A program made the position numbers and the translations under genes. Under the pieces are notes generated by a model. The model searched no databases and had not been told where the DNA came from. It saw nothing but the letters and a program-made list of their open reading frames with translations. Below are positions 10,539 to 20,406 of a stretch of DNA of 64,000 bases, piece after piece. How positions within the stretch are numbered: position 1 is the stretch's first letter; each line of letters opens with the position of its first letter. This stretch comes from Anabaena catenula FACHB-362 (lineage in GTDB: Bacteria; Cyanobacteriota; Cyanobacteriia; Cyanobacteriales; Nostocaceae): the NCBI RefSeq assembly GCF_014698735.1, contig NZ_JACJTQ010000011.1:62001-126000 (forward strand), read 5' to 3'.

Positions 10539-12560
10539 TTAAAGCTTTGCTACTTTTTCCCCTTGTTGTAAAAGTTGATTGATATCACCTGTATCTACGT
10601 GTTCTCCCTTTATCTCTGCTGGCTGCAAGCTAGGATAACTAATTGCTTTCACTTCATTAATAGAAGTATGTTCACTATTTCTTAAATCCCCTTTTTTTAC
10701 TGAGTTAGGTAACTGCTGTATATCAATCAAAGGTAATATAATTTTTACCGTCGTCCCTTGGTGCAAACCCAAACTCTCAAGAGTAATAGTTCCTCCCATG
10801 AGTTCGATTAAATTGCGAGAAATTGCTAATCCTAGTCCAGTTCCTTCAAATTTGCGTGTGGTTGTACCATCCACCATCACAAAGGGGCGAAATAGTTTAT
10901 GCTGCTGTCCAGGATCAATACCTATTCCTGTATCTTTGATTGAGACTATGACATGATATTTACCATGACTGTGCTGAATATCTGTACTAATGGTGATACT
11001 CCCTGTATCGGTGAATTTTGTAGCATTACCAATGATATTAATGAGAACTTGTTTGAGTTTTACTTCATCTGCCTTAATTGGTATCGCTTCATTACCTAAC
11101 TCACATTTCAGTTGCAGTCCCTTGTGTTGCACATTAACTGATTGTAAATTAATGACCTCTAGCAGTAGTTGACGCAATTCTAGAGGTGTTATCACTACTG
11201 AGAGTTTACCTGCTTCAATTTTGGAAATATCGAGTAAATCATTAATAATTCCTAACAAGTGAATTGCTGTTTCATCCGCTCGCTGGAGAAATTCTAATTC
11301 TTCTTCTCGGTCATCACACATTCCATCTCTAACTAAGCGAACGCAGTTAATAATAATATTTAGTGGGTTTCTTAATTCATGGGAAGTCGTAGCTAAAAAC
11401 TGACTTTTAACTTTGTTGGCTGATTTTGCTTCTTTCCAGGCTATTTCTAGTTCTTCTGCCCATGCTTTAAGTCGTTCAACCATTTGATCTAGTGCTTGTG
11501 CCAGTTGATTAAATTCCCGAATTTCAAAGTTACGAGGAATTGGTTGTGCAGCGTGGTGACTGTGAATATTTAAAGCATAGTCTCTGAGTTCTTCTACAGG
11601 GCCTGCTAGATAAGGAGCTAAATATAATGATGCTAACAAACTTGCGCCAATTAAACCGACAGTCAAAACAATAAGGATAAGTTTGATTTCATCTAAACTA
11701 AACAGTGCATTTTTTACACTTGTTACAGCTAAGATGACCCATTTCTTTTTCTGCTTTGGGGTAATGGGATCAGGAATAGCTGTATAACCAGCAACTAATT
11801 CTTCACTTTCTATAAAATTAAAATTTATTGAATCATTCCGTCCTGCAACTGCATTTTTAATTAAGCTTTTTAGTTGTTCAGCATCTGAGTAATTATTAAT
11901 ATTAGTTCCAACTCTTTCTGGCAAAGGGTGAGCCAAAATAGCTCCATTTTCAGCAATGACTACCAAAGATCCTGTCAGTGAACCCGGTTGATTTGTAGTT
12001 TTTTGATGCAATGTCGTTTGCAGAATTAAGGCATAAGCTAAATTTCCTCGACGATTATAAACTGGGGCTGATAACAGCAATTGCAGCTGATTCTGTGTAT
12101 TTTTTTTGCCAGTTGTTCCGGCTTTGGGTGGTAATATAGCTTGGATTTGCACTTCATCACTGGGAAAGGATGATTTTAATTCTGAAATTGCTTTATCACC
12201 GCAGCTACTAGCAATAATGTTACCTGTTTGGAGATTTTTTAATTGAATACAATCAATGTGGTTTGGTAGTTGTTGCGCTAGTTGATTGAGAAATGTTTGA
12301 ACTTGATCGGAGTAACCAGACTTAATGACAGTTGTTTGACTAGCACTCAGCAAATTAGTTTTCAGTAATGCAATCGCATCGGTAATTTTTTCACCTTTAT
12401 TGATAGCGCTCTCTGTTAAGTTTTGTCGAGCAGTTGTCAAAAGGCTTGAGCGTGCCTTATTCAGAGCCACCATTTCTCCGACTAATAACACCGGAACAAA
12501 CACCAAAAGAATTCTTGTTACTAAAATTCGTCGAAAGGACGATTGACGGAACTTAGCCAT
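10539..12560 (-). CDS. Membrane sensor histidine kinase
   Basis: This is a two-component sensor kinase. From the N-terminus it has a transmembrane helix (ILVTRILLVFVPVLLVGEMVAL), an extracytoplasmic sensor of about 270 residues that looks like a Cache-type domain, and a second transmembrane helix (LILIVLTVGLIGASLLASLYLA). A HAMP linker with coiled coil follows. The HisKA domain has TSHELRNPL (His at about residue 394) and the HATPase domain has DTGIGID and GTGLGLAIS. The ATG at 12560 (MAKFRQSS) is preferred over the upstream ATG at 12608, which adds a Cys-rich stretch unlike the family. No response regulator gene lies next to it, so its partner is unknown. Confidence 0.88.
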   Translation of the reverse strand: MAKFRQSSFRRILVTRILLVFVPVLLVGEMVALNKARSSLLTTARQNLTESAINKGEKITDAIALLKTNLLSASQTTVIKSGYSDQVQTFLNQLAQQLPNHIDCIQLKNLQTGNIIASSCGDKAISELKSSFPSDEVQIQAILPPKAGTTGKKNTQNQLQLLLSAPVYNRRGNLAYALILQTTLHQKTTNQPGSLTGSLVVIAENGAILAHPLPERVGTNINNYSDAEQLKSLIKNAVAGRNDSINFNFIESEELVAGYTAIPDPITPKQKKKWVILAVTSVKNALFSLDEIKLILIVLTVGLIGASLLASLYLAPYLAGPVEELRDYALNIHSHHAAQPIPRNFEIREFNQLAQALDQMVERLKAWAEELEIAWKEAKSANKVKSQFLATTSHELRNPLNIIINCVRLVRDGMCDDREEELEFLQRADETAIHLLGIINDLLDISKIEAGKLSVVITPLELRQLLLEVINLQSVNVQHKGLQLKCELGNEAIPIKADEVKLKQVLINIIGNATKFTDTGSITISTDIQHSHGKYHVIVSIKDTGIGIDPGQQHKLFRPFVMVDGTTTRKFEGTGLGLAISRNLIELMGGTITLESLGLHQGTTVKIILPLIDIQQLPNSVKKGDLRNSEHTSINEVKAISYPSLQPAEIKGEHVDTGDINQLLQQGEKVAKL

Positions 12561-12852
12561 CGAGTGTCTCACTTCGCATCTGCAAACCACAATAACACCG
12601 ATATGCAATTAGACTAGCTAAACGAGACATTTTATAAACTTATGGGAAATTTATTGTAACTTGTTAAAAATATCAAACTGTTATTAGGTAAAAAGACATT
12701 AGAGATACCAAAACTATTAGACAGTATATGTAATAGCGGCTGGTTTTGCATATCTATCTAAGGATGAAATTAATCAACATTGTTCTGTTGGCAAGGCTTT
12801 TCTACAATCAACTCATTCACAAGAAAAAGTTCAAAACTATCAAACCAATCCA

Positions 12853-13376
12853 ATGGTAAAATATGTTCCTCATTCCACAGTAGTTGTGGACATGAGTGTA
12901 GATGGCAAGATAGCAGATTTTAAGCGATCGCACTGTTGGCCTCAGGGGCTGATACAACCCACCTGGAAAAACAAATTGCTGCCTCTCATGCCGTTTTATT
13001 CGGGGCAGGTACGCTCCGTGTCTACGGTACAACAATTACGGTATCAGATTCAACGCTGCTGCAACAGAGAACAAAAGAAAATAGAACTCCTCAGCCCGTT
13101 CATATAGTGATTTCGAGTTCTGACCACCTTAATCCGGATATTAAATTCTTTCAGCAACCAGTTAAATGCTGGTTAATTACGACTAAAGTGGGGGCAAATT
13201 TTTGACAATCAGGCTCAGAATTTGAGCAAATTCTGGTTACGGAAACACCAACCGAAGAAATTGATCAAGGGCAAGAATTTTTACCCGGATTTCTCACAAG
13301 TGGCAACTTCTACAAGTTCATACAATAGAATAAGAAGTATTTTGGCGCTATCGGCTGCAACCACAAGCTTCTATAG
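12853..13376 (+). pseudogene. Decayed RibD C-terminal-type (pyrimidine/dihydrofolate reductase-like) gene
   Basis: Fragments of one reductase gene are spread over different frames. Frame one gives STVVVDMSVDGKIADFKRS from the ATG at 12853. After a frameshift near 12920-12935 the second frame continues with GADTTHLEKQIAASHAVLFG and GTLRVYGTT and ends in GANF at a TGA (13203-13205), where a Trp codon is expected. The same frame then reads SGSEFEQILVTETPTEEID. A large part of the gene is missing after that. A last remnant, EVFWRYRLQP, sits at about 13334-13363 in another frame. An intact homologue would be about 220 aa. This is recognised from the family pattern, not from an alignment. Confidence 0.82.
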
Positions 13377-13385
13377 ATTACGCTA

Positions 13386-14609
13386 ATGAAAGCTTTTGCT
13401 AAATTGTTAAATATTAAAAGCCACACGATGGTAAAACCACTTAAACCTAACTATTCTGTCGTTTGGACTAACAAAATTGCCGAAGTTACCCAAGAAGCCT
13501 GGGATGCTTTGGCAATGCCACTAAAAACCCCGTTCTTGGAGTGGGAGTGGCTGAATAATATGGAAACCTCCCACAGTGCTACAGCGAACGCAGGTTGGTT
13601 GCCAAATCACTTGACGCTGTGGCGAGATAGAACATTAATTGCTGCTGCGCCACTTTATTTAAAAGGGCATAGTCAAGGCGAATTTGTATTTGATCATCAG
13701 TGGGCAGAGTTAGCCTCACGCATTGGGGTAGAATATTATCCAAAAATGTTGGGAATGTCTCCATTTACTCCGGCGGAAGGCTATCGCTTCTTAATTGCTG
13801 CTGGGGAAGATGAGGAAGAAATCACGGCGATAATGTTGCATGAAATTGATTCTTTCTGCATCAAGCATGGTATTTCCGGCTGTCATTTTCTCTATGTTGA
13901 TCCTCAATGGCGTGCTGTAGTGGAAAAACAAGGTTTTACGCCTTGGTTACACCATAGTTACATTTGGGAAAACGCAGAATTTCAAGCTTTTGATGATTAC
14001 TTGACAGTATTCAATGCTAATCAAAGACGCAATATTAAACGGGAACGCAAGGCTGTAGAAAAAGCAGGTTTAAGACTTGAAGCATTAACTGGTGAGGAAA
14101 TTCCTAAGTCTCTGTTTCCCTTGATGTACGAGTTTTATGCTGACACCTGCGATAAGTTTGGTTGGTGGGGTAGCAAGTACCTGACAAAGAGGTTTTTTGA
14201 GCAGTTACACTATAGTTATCGCCATCGGGTGGTGTTTTTTGCTGCCTACAATGAGCAAGATCATCGCCAACCTGTGGGAATGTCCTTTTGTCTATTTAAG
14301 GATGACAGACTATATGGACGTTATTGGGGTAGTTTTCAGGAAATAGATTGCTTACATTTTGATGCTTGCTATTATAAACCGATTGAGTGGGCGATCGCTC
14401 ACGGTATCCAAACTTTTGACCCCGGTGCAGGAGGTAGACACAAGAAACGGCGAGGGTTTCCAGCCAAACCCAATTACAGTCTCCATCGCTTTTACAACAA
14501 TCGTTTAGGACAAATTTTGCGCCCCTATATTCGGGAAGTGAATGAAATGGAACAGCAGGAAATGGAGGCGATTAATGCAGAGTTACCTTTTAGTAAAGGT
14601 AATGCTTAG
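13386..14609 (+). CDS. GNAT/FemAB-like protein of the DUF482 family
   Basis: The sequence matches the DUF482 (FemAB-like) family, whose members are annotated as N-acetyltransferases or 'peptidogalycan' proteins with unproven function. Typical blocks are FLEWEWLNNMETS near the N-terminus, YADTCDKFGWWGSKYLTKRF in the middle, and QTFDPGAGGRHKKRRGF near the C-terminus. An internal ATG at 13428 (MVKPLKPNYS) is an alternative start giving a more usual N-terminus. The gene starts 10 bp after the ribD-like remnant, so the decay stopped before reaching it. It is a soluble protein of about 407 aa. Confidence 0.8.
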   Translation: MKAFAKLLNIKSHTMVKPLKPNYSVVWTNKIAEVTQEAWDALAMPLKTPFLEWEWLNNMETSHSATANAGWLPNHLTLWRDRTLIAAAPLYLKGHSQGEFVFDHQWAELASRIGVEYYPKMLGMSPFTPAEGYRFLIAAGEDEEEITAIMLHEIDSFCIKHGISGCHFLYVDPQWRAVVEKQGFTPWLHHSYIWENAEFQAFDDYLTVFNANQRRNIKRERKAVEKAGLRLEALTGEEIPKSLFPLMYEFYADTCDKFGWWGSKYLTKRFFEQLHYSYRHRVVFFAAYNEQDHRQPVGMSFCLFKDDRLYGRYWGSFQEIDCLHFDACYYKPIEWAIAHGIQTFDPGAGGRHKKRRGFPAKPNYSLHRFYNNRLGQILRPYIREVNEMEQQEMEAINAELPFSKGNA

Positions 14610-14681
14610 GAAAAATATCACCTCAGCAATACCTTTGAGATGTAATGTAAAAAGACTGTCGAATTAATTTTTCTTTTGAGA

Positions 14682-15071
14682 ATGCTTATGAATTTGCTAC
14701 TTGATGATTTAACCGCAATTGATAATAAACTTTCTCAACGTCATATTGACCTTGATCCTAATGGCTATTTCATAATTTACATAGACCGCAATGAACAGTT
14801 AATTTACGCCAAGCATTTCACAAATGTAATTGATGATCGCGGTTTGGCTGTAGATCCAGAAACAGGTCAAGTAATTCCGGCACGGGGAAAGGTAGAAAGA
14901 ACCCACACAACTGTATTTAGTGGCAGGACTGCAAAAGAACTGTGTGTAAAGATTTTTGAAGAAACTCAACCCTGTCCTCTTACCTTACTAGACCATGCGG
15001 CTTATTTGGGTAGAGAATTTGTTCGCGCTGAAATTGCTTTAGTGACAGGGCAAGAGTACATTCAGGATTAA
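14682..15071 (+). CDS. DUF4346-like cyanobacterial protein
   Basis: This small protein (about 129 aa) looks like DUF4346, a domain found alone or at the C-terminus of dihydropteroate synthase-related proteins. The block HIDLDPNGYFIIYIDRNEQL is followed by TVFSGRTAKELCVKIFE and HAAYLGREFVRAEIAL. An in-frame TTG at 14676 is unlikely to be the start; ATG at 14682 or 14688 fits better. Its function is unknown. The next gene is a pabAB-type fusion, so a loose folate connection is conceivable but unproven. Confidence 0.65.
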   Translation: MLMNLLLDDLTAIDNKLSQRHIDLDPNGYFIIYIDRNEQLIYAKHFTNVIDDRGLAVDPETGQVIPARGKVERTHTTVFSGRTAKELCVKIFEETQPCPLTLLDHAAYLGREFVRAEIALVTGQEYIQD

Positions 15072-15322
15072 AATCAAGGATGATGAGTAATTGGGGAGGA
15101 GGTAATGGGTAATATTTGTTCTCCAATTATCTCTTCCTCAATTTGATAGCTGATGAGACAATTGAGTTTACGTTAATAATGTGGAAAATTGAAAGTTTCA
15201 CCAAAAGCAATTTTCCTGGAGTTCTTACCTTGCGCTCATTGGTACTGTAATGAAAGAAAATAAGGTTTCTTCTGCAAATTTTTTCAAACCAACAAAAAGC
15301 TGGAATTGTTGAAAAGTTAATT

Positions 15323-15329
15323 GAGAGGA
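15323..15329 (+). promoter_or_regulatory. Ribosome-binding site deciding the GTG start of pabAB
   Basis: GAGAGGA lies 7 bp before the GTG at 15337. It supports this start over the overlapping out-of-frame ATG at 15335. Confidence 0.7.
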
Positions 15330-15336
15330 TTGCAAT

Positions 15337-17490
15337 GTGAAAACCTTGATTATTGACAACTATGACTCTTATACTTTTAACCTTTATCAATTAATTGCAG
15401 AAGTCAATGGAGAGTATCCGACTGTAATTACAAACAAGTTTGTATGGGATGAACTGAAACAGTGGGAATTTGATAACATCGTAATTTCACCCGGACCTGG
15501 TCGTCCAGAAAACCCAAAAGATTTTGGGATCTGTCTTCAAACCATTCAAAATGCCCAAGTGCCACTTCTAGGCGTTTGTCTTGGACATCAGGGACTTGGT
15601 CATGGGTATGGAGGAAAAGTTATTTATGCGCCTGAAGTGAGGCATGGTCGGGTCAGTGAAGTTTATCACAATGGCAGTGATTTGTTTGCGGGAATTCCTT
15701 CACCTTTCTCTGTTGTGCGTTACCATTCCTTGCTGGTTTCCGATGACCTACCGGACTGTTTGGAAAAAGTAGCGTGGACAGAGGATAATCTGATCATGGC
15801 AATGCGCCATCGCTCTTTGCCACTATGGGGTGTGCAGTTTCATCCAGAGTCAATCTGTACTCAATATGGACATACTTTATTCGAGAATTTTAAAGAAATT
15901 ACTCAAAAATTTTCCCAAAAGCAAGGCAATAGTCCAAAGAAAAACTATTGGACAGAAAATAATGGAACTTTAATAAGTTCTTCTGACCAAAAACAGCAAC
16001 GAGAATTTGAACTTTGTACGCGCAAACTGAATCTATTTCCTGATTCTGAGCAGATATTTGTGCATTTGTTTGGTAAATCACCCAACGCATTTTGGCTAGA
16101 TAGCAGTCGTGTTGAACCTGGTCTTTCTCGCTTTTCCTTCATGGGAGATAGCAGTGGTGAAAACAGTCTCCTGATTCATTATCGGACGCTATCGCAGGAA
16201 CTCACAATTACACAGTCCGATACTGTCAGCTTCAGTACAGAAGGGATTTTTGAGTATCTCAAGCGAGAAATTGAACGGCGACATTGCCAATCTCATGATC
16301 TACCCTTTGATTTTAATTGCGGGTTTGTGGGTTACTTTGGCTATGAACTCAAGGCAGAATGTGGATCGCAATCAAACCATCCCTCTACCTTACCCGATGC
16401 CATGTTTATGTTGGCTGATCGGATGATTGCAATTGATCACCAGGAGCAAACTCTTTATTTGCTTTGCCTAATTCAGCAAGGACAAACAGCCTCAGCAGAA
16501 GCTTGGTTTGAATGGATTAGATACCAGATTGCCCACCTTCCTCCCCTGTTACCTATTGTTCCTGAGCAGAAAGAGACACCTGTGATTTTCCGGTTAAGCC
16601 GTTCCCAAAGGACTTATCTTGATGATATTCAGAAATGTTTGCAGGAAATTCATGAAGGAGAAACTTATCAAGTTTGTTTGACGAACCAGATTCATACAGA
16701 CACGACTCCTGATCCACTGGCGTTCTATCGTTCATTACGCTGCATCAATCCTGCTCCCTACTCTGCATTTTTGCGCTTTGGTGATGTGGCAATTGCTTGT
16801 TCGTCTCCAGAACGATTTCTGCACATTGATCGCCAAGGTTGGGTAGAAACAAAGCCTATTAAGGGGACGCTATCACGAGGAAAAACACTCAAAGAAGATT
16901 TTATCCTGCGTGAACAATTACGGAATAGCGAAAAAGATCGAGCAGAGAATCTGATGATTGTGGATTTGCTTCGCAATGATCTGGGAAGGGTTTGTGCAGT
17001 CGGCACTGTCCATGTTCCCAAATTGATGGATGTGGAAACATATCCTACAGTACATCAACTGGTAACGACCATTCGTGGTCATTTACGCGCCGATATGAGC
17101 GCCGTAGACTGCATTCGCAACGCCTTTCCCGGCGGTTCTATGACTGGCGCACCTAAGATCAGAACCCTGGAAATTATTGATCGATTAGAGCAGGAAGCGC
17201 GGGGTGTGTACTCAGGGGCAATCGGCTTTTTGGGATTGAATGGTTCAGCTGATTTGAATATTGTTATTCGCACCGCTGTGTTGACTCCAGAACAAACTTC
17301 GATTGGTGTTGGTGGGGGCATTGTGGCGCTTTCTGATCCCCAGATGGAGTTTCAAGAAACAATGCTGAAAGCAAAGGCATTGTTTCATGCGATGTTGATC
17401 ACAATTCATGGAGTTTTTGATCCTGACCAATATTACATCCAGGGAATAGAAACAGAGGTTTTTGATGGCTATGAAAAAGCGCCGGCATAG
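15337..17490 (+). CDS. pabAB: Aminodeoxychorismate synthase, PabA-PabB fusion
   Basis: The enzyme makes 4-amino-4-deoxychorismate from chorismate and glutamine for folate synthesis. The N-terminal class I glutamine amidotransferase domain (residues 1-190) shows LIIDNYDSYTFNL, the nucleophile in GVCLGHQ (Cys81) and QFHPES. The C-terminal chorismate-binding domain shows ETKPIKGTLSRG, with Lys509 in PIKGT; PabB enzymes have Lys where TrpE has PIAGT. It also shows RAENLMIVDLLRNDLGRV and FPGGSMTGAPK. The domain order (amidotransferase first) is that of PabAB fusions rather than TrpE-TrpG. The length is 717 aa. It is often annotated as anthranilate synthase, but the motif argues against this. Confidence 0.88.
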   Translation: MKTLIIDNYDSYTFNLYQLIAEVNGEYPTVITNKFVWDELKQWEFDNIVISPGPGRPENPKDFGICLQTIQNAQVPLLGVCLGHQGLGHGYGGKVIYAPEVRHGRVSEVYHNGSDLFAGIPSPFSVVRYHSLLVSDDLPDCLEKVAWTEDNLIMAMRHRSLPLWGVQFHPESICTQYGHTLFENFKEITQKFSQKQGNSPKKNYWTENNGTLISSSDQKQQREFELCTRKLNLFPDSEQIFVHLFGKSPNAFWLDSSRVEPGLSRFSFMGDSSGENSLLIHYRTLSQELTITQSDTVSFSTEGIFEYLKREIERRHCQSHDLPFDFNCGFVGYFGYELKAECGSQSNHPSTLPDAMFMLADRMIAIDHQEQTLYLLCLIQQGQTASAEAWFEWIRYQIAHLPPLLPIVPEQKETPVIFRLSRSQRTYLDDIQKCLQEIHEGETYQVCLTNQIHTDTTPDPLAFYRSLRCINPAPYSAFLRFGDVAIACSSPERFLHIDRQGWVETKPIKGTLSRGKTLKEDFILREQLRNSEKDRAENLMIVDLLRNDLGRVCAVGTVHVPKLMDVETYPTVHQLVTTIRGHLRADMSAVDCIRNAFPGGSMTGAPKIRTLEIIDRLEQEARGVYSGAIGFLGLNGSADLNIVIRTAVLTPEQTSIGVGGGIVALSDPQMEFQETMLKAKALFHAMLITIHGVFDPDQYYIQGIETEVFDGYEKAPA

Positions 17491-17520
17491 TCCAGAAATT
17501 TTGGAAATCTAATTCCAGTG

Positions 17521-17549
17521 GTGAGGGTTTAGCATTGCTAAACCCCTAC
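17521..17549. repeat. Copy of the GGGTTTAGCA palindrome
   Basis: An imperfect copy of the dispersed palindrome (AGGGTTTAGCA, T, TGCTAAACCCCT) lies between pabAB and psb32, which converge here. It could act as a transcription stop for either, but there is no clear T-run. Confidence 0.75.
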
Positions 17550-17588
17550 ACAATATAGGGTACGATGTTTTACGCCATCCCCAATCAC

Positions 17589-18320
17589 CTATGCCTCATT
17601 TGATGGTTGAACGGCTAGGTAGATATAGTAAGTGGCCATGGGAATGACAGTGGCAGCAATTAACAATCCTACTATCCAAGCGATCGCATTATCTTTTTCG
17701 GTTCCTTCGGTTTTTCCAAATGTGCCTTCTACTCGTAGAGTTTCTACTATCTTTGGTGGGCCGGGATCAGGTTTACCGGAGATGACAGCGACTAAGCGAT
17801 CGCGCACGTCAATAAATGCCTGATTATATTTGTTACCATTGCGTAACGGTACACCCAAAGTTTCTTCAGCCACACTCTCAGCGATCGCATCTGTCAATGT
17901 AGACTTGACTTGATCACCGCTGACAATAGCGGCACGATTGGTAACAGTATCAATCACCAATAAAGTTTGATTTGCTTGTGCTTCTGCTGTGGGAAACCAT
18001 TTTTCAAATAGTCCTTGAGCAAAACTTTCTGGTGTTTCCCCATAGTCAAGACGGTGAATAGTCACAATTCTGGCTTCGTTACCAGTTTCCTGTGCCAATT
18101 CTTTGAAAGCGCTGCTAATTTGACCTTCATTGAAACGACTAATGACTTCAGCTTGATCTACAATCCAGGTGTCTGGTGTCAGACTGGGTATTTGATACAC
18201 ACCCGTAGCAAAAGCAGGCACAGCGAACAGAGAAGTCGCCATCATCATCACCATTAAGGATAAAATGAGGCGCGTAAAGTATTTTTGACTACTAAATAAT
18301 TGCTTGAGTAGCTGTTTCAT
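17589..18320 (-). CDS. psb32: Photosystem II repair protein Psb32 (TPM domain)
   Basis: Psb32 protects photosystem II and helps it recover from photoinhibition. The protein starts with a signal peptide (LILSLMVMMMATSLFAVPAFA). The TPM domain includes TWIVDQAEVISRFNEGQISS and RIVTIHRLDYGETPESFAQG, plus NQTLLVIDTVTNRAAIVSGD. It ends with one transmembrane helix (IAWIVGLLIAATVIPMATYY), which places the domain on the lumenal side. The ATG at 18320 (MKQLLKQL) is chosen over the one at 18347. The length of 243 aa is normal. Confidence 0.88.
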   Translation of the reverse strand: MKQLLKQLFSSQKYFTRLILSLMVMMMATSLFAVPAFATGVYQIPSLTPDTWIVDQAEVISRFNEGQISSAFKELAQETGNEARIVTIHRLDYGETPESFAQGLFEKWFPTAEAQANQTLLVIDTVTNRAAIVSGDQVKSTLTDAIAESVAEETLGVPLRNGNKYNQAFIDVRDRLVAVISGKPDPGPPKIVETLRVEGTFGKTEGTEKDNAIAWIVGLLIAATVIPMATYYIYLAVQPSNEA

Positions 18321-18347
18321 CGGATGAATCCTAAGACAGTCTTGCAC

Positions 18348-18786
18348 TCAAAATACTACACAACCAAGGACAAAATCACCCCATTTGCGGATAATTATGG
18401 ATTTGTTAGTTGAAGAAGGAGTCAGGAGTCAGTAGCCAGGAGCGGAGCCGGAGACGCTCCGCCTCCGGTCAGAATCAATCAGTCGGGGATTGGGTACCCA
18501 CAACTGAATTGTTGCACCACCAAATCTACGATTTGGTGGGGGTCTTAAACCCGGTTATTCATCCGCCACTCGCACAGAATACCTTTCCTGTATTCTGACT
18601 CTTGACGGATGTATTCTGTTCGATAAAATCTATGAATTCATCTAGTATCTATCTGCCTAATCTTCTCTTCTCCTGTCGGAGACGCTGCGCGAACGAGAAG
18701 TCACCCATAGGGTGTCTATATCCGCGTTTATCTGCGGTCGTTGTCCTTGAAATATAATAGTATTCTTACAGATATTATTGATATAC
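18348..18786. repeat. Spacer with dispersed cyanobacterial repeats
   Basis: This 440-bp spacer between the divergent psb32 and surE contains GGAGTCAGGAGTCAG heptamer remnants (18418-18432) and a GC-rich foldback (GGAGACGCTCCGCCTCC). Further along is a composite repeat with CAATCAGTCGGGGATTGG, and a hairpin built from CACCAAATC and GATTTGGTG (18519-18538). No gene is visible. Confidence 0.6.
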
Positions 18787-19467
18787 ATGACCATCATCTT
18801 AACCAACGACGACGGTATTGAAGCAGATGGTATCCAAGCCTTACTGAAAGCGGTAAACGGGAAAAATGTGATTATCGCTGCACCACAAGAACATCAATCT
18901 GGTTGTGGACATCAAGTGACGACAACTTTGCCTATTAAACTACAACGCCGTTCTGAGTTTGAGTACGCTATCTCTGGTACTCCCGCCGATTGTGTGAGAA
19001 TTGCAATCACACAAATATGTTCAAATGTCAAATTTGTTCTTTCAGGTATTAATGCTGGAGGGAATCTGGGCGTAGATGCTTACATTTCCGGTACTGTCGC
19101 AGCTGTTAGAGAAGCTGCAATGCATGGTATTCCTGGAATTGCAATTTCCCAATATCGCAAAGCCAAACTAAATTATGATTGGGACTTAGCCGCTAAATGG
19201 ACATCGGCAGTTTTAGCAGATTTACTTCAACGTCCTTTAAAACCTGGAAACTTCTGGAACGTCAATTTACCTCATCTCCTTCCGGGAGAAACAGATCCTG
19301 AAGTTGTGTTTTGTCAACCATGCACTAAACCTTTGCCCGTCAATTATCGGATGGAAGGTAATGATTTTTACTATGTGGGGGAATATGGTAAACGAGATCG
19401 CACTCCTGGGAGTGATGTGGATGTATGCTTTTCTGGGAATATTGCGATAACTCAATTAAGGGTTTAA
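18787..19467 (+). CDS. surE: 5'/3'-nucleotidase SurE
   Basis: SurE is a metal-dependent phosphatase that removes phosphate from nucleoside monophosphates. The N-terminal metal site is clear in TIILTNDDGIEADGI (Asp8-Asp9). The second ligand loop is in LSGINAGGNLG, and the conserved segment YISGTVAAVREAAMHGIPGI is present. The ATG at 18787 is the start; a TTG nine bases upstream would add only three residues. At 226 aa it is a short member of the family, and the C-terminal part is compact. Confidence 0.92.
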   Translation: MTIILTNDDGIEADGIQALLKAVNGKNVIIAAPQEHQSGCGHQVTTTLPIKLQRRSEFEYAISGTPADCVRIAITQICSNVKFVLSGINAGGNLGVDAYISGTVAAVREAAMHGIPGIAISQYRKAKLNYDWDLAAKWTSAVLADLLQRPLKPGNFWNVNLPHLLPGETDPEVVFCQPCTKPLPVNYRMEGNDFYYVGEYGKRDRTPGSDVDVCFSGNIAITQLRV

Positions 19468-19476
19468 GGTGAAACG

Positions 19477-19836
19477 TCATGTTTCTTCATCTGGACTTTG
19501 AAGCAAAGATACGATTTTGTCTACTGTTTGTGTCAATTGAGTGAGTTCTTGTAGTGAATCTTTCTGAGCTTCAGCTAAACTTTGGACAGCATCACACAAA
19601 GCGAAAATTTGAAACCCCTGCTGCTGTACCTGTTTTCCTTGTGCTTCAACTTGTACACTTAGAGCATCAACTCTTTCTGCCAGACGTTCAATTGTTTCAG
19701 TAGTAGATAGTACTGCTTCCCCTATTTGCTCAACAATAGATTCTAATCGACTTATTTTAGCTTCGACTCCTGCTGAAATCATTTCCTGTCCGCCCCAATT
19801 TTGAGAAATCATCATAGTAATATTGTTAGTATTCAT
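19477..19836 (-). CDS. Small coiled-coil protein
   Basis: This is a 119-aa protein of unknown function. Residues from about 25 to 110 are heptad-rich and almost uninterrupted helix (KISRLESIVEQIGEAVLSTT, ERVDALSVQVEAQGKQVQQQ). Proteins of this look are common in filamentous cyanobacteria and are often paired with DNA-binding or structural functions, but nothing here decides it. It converges with surE, with only 9 bp between the stops. Confidence 0.6.
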   Translation of the reverse strand: MNTNNITMMISQNWGGQEMISAGVEAKISRLESIVEQIGEAVLSTTETIERLAERVDALSVQVEAQGKQVQQQGFQIFALCDAVQSLAEAQKDSLQELTQLTQTVDKIVSLLQSPDEET

Positions 19837-20406
19837 CCAATAATTTCATAATCAGTAATACAAGGCTAAATTGCAAATTCCAGTATTAAATAAAGTCTAA
19901 CTGATTCTCATACTGGTATGCATTCCGAAAACCTATTTAAGTTACAGTGAATTACCAATGATTGAAATCGATAATTTTGTTGTCAATTCATATTATATAA
20001 AGCTTGTTTTACTCATGTCTCCAGCAATACTACTGTATTTCGAGAAGGGTTATCTCCTGGACTTTAGGCTGACGTAATTAATTGTGTAATTTTTCTAACA
20101 GGAGGATAACTTACGCATTGACATATAGCAGGAGGCAGAGGGCAGGAGGCAGGAGGCAGGAGGGAAAGCCTTATTATATCTAAGTTTCAAGGATTAATAA
20201 TGTCCTAATTATCCTGGCTACAGCTATAAAACCCCAAATATGTTGCGTATTGTCGAAAAGCCACATTATCCTTAGGGGTTTAGCACTGCTAAACCCCTAC
20301 AACACGACATCAACAAAATTATTAATTAAAGCCTGAAAGAAGCTATTTCGGTAAAGGCACACCATGATTAATTTGCACAGTGCGTAAGCCCTATATTCTA
20401 CTTAAC
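19837..20406. repeat. Spacer with GGCAGGA heptamers and a palindrome
   Basis: This 570-bp gene-free spacer holds about five GGCAGGA-type heptamers at 20129-20163 and a perfect copy of the dispersed palindrome (TAGGGGTTTAGCA, C, TGCTAAACCCCTA) at 20273-20299. It also holds an ACTTACGC motif near 20090 resembling a MITE end. No ORF or RNA is recognised. Confidence 0.7.

Noticed and set aside
12936..13205. Separate small gene
   Set aside because: It is the second fragment of the decayed ribD-type reductase, in the frame after a frameshift, and it is closed by a TGA where Trp is expected.
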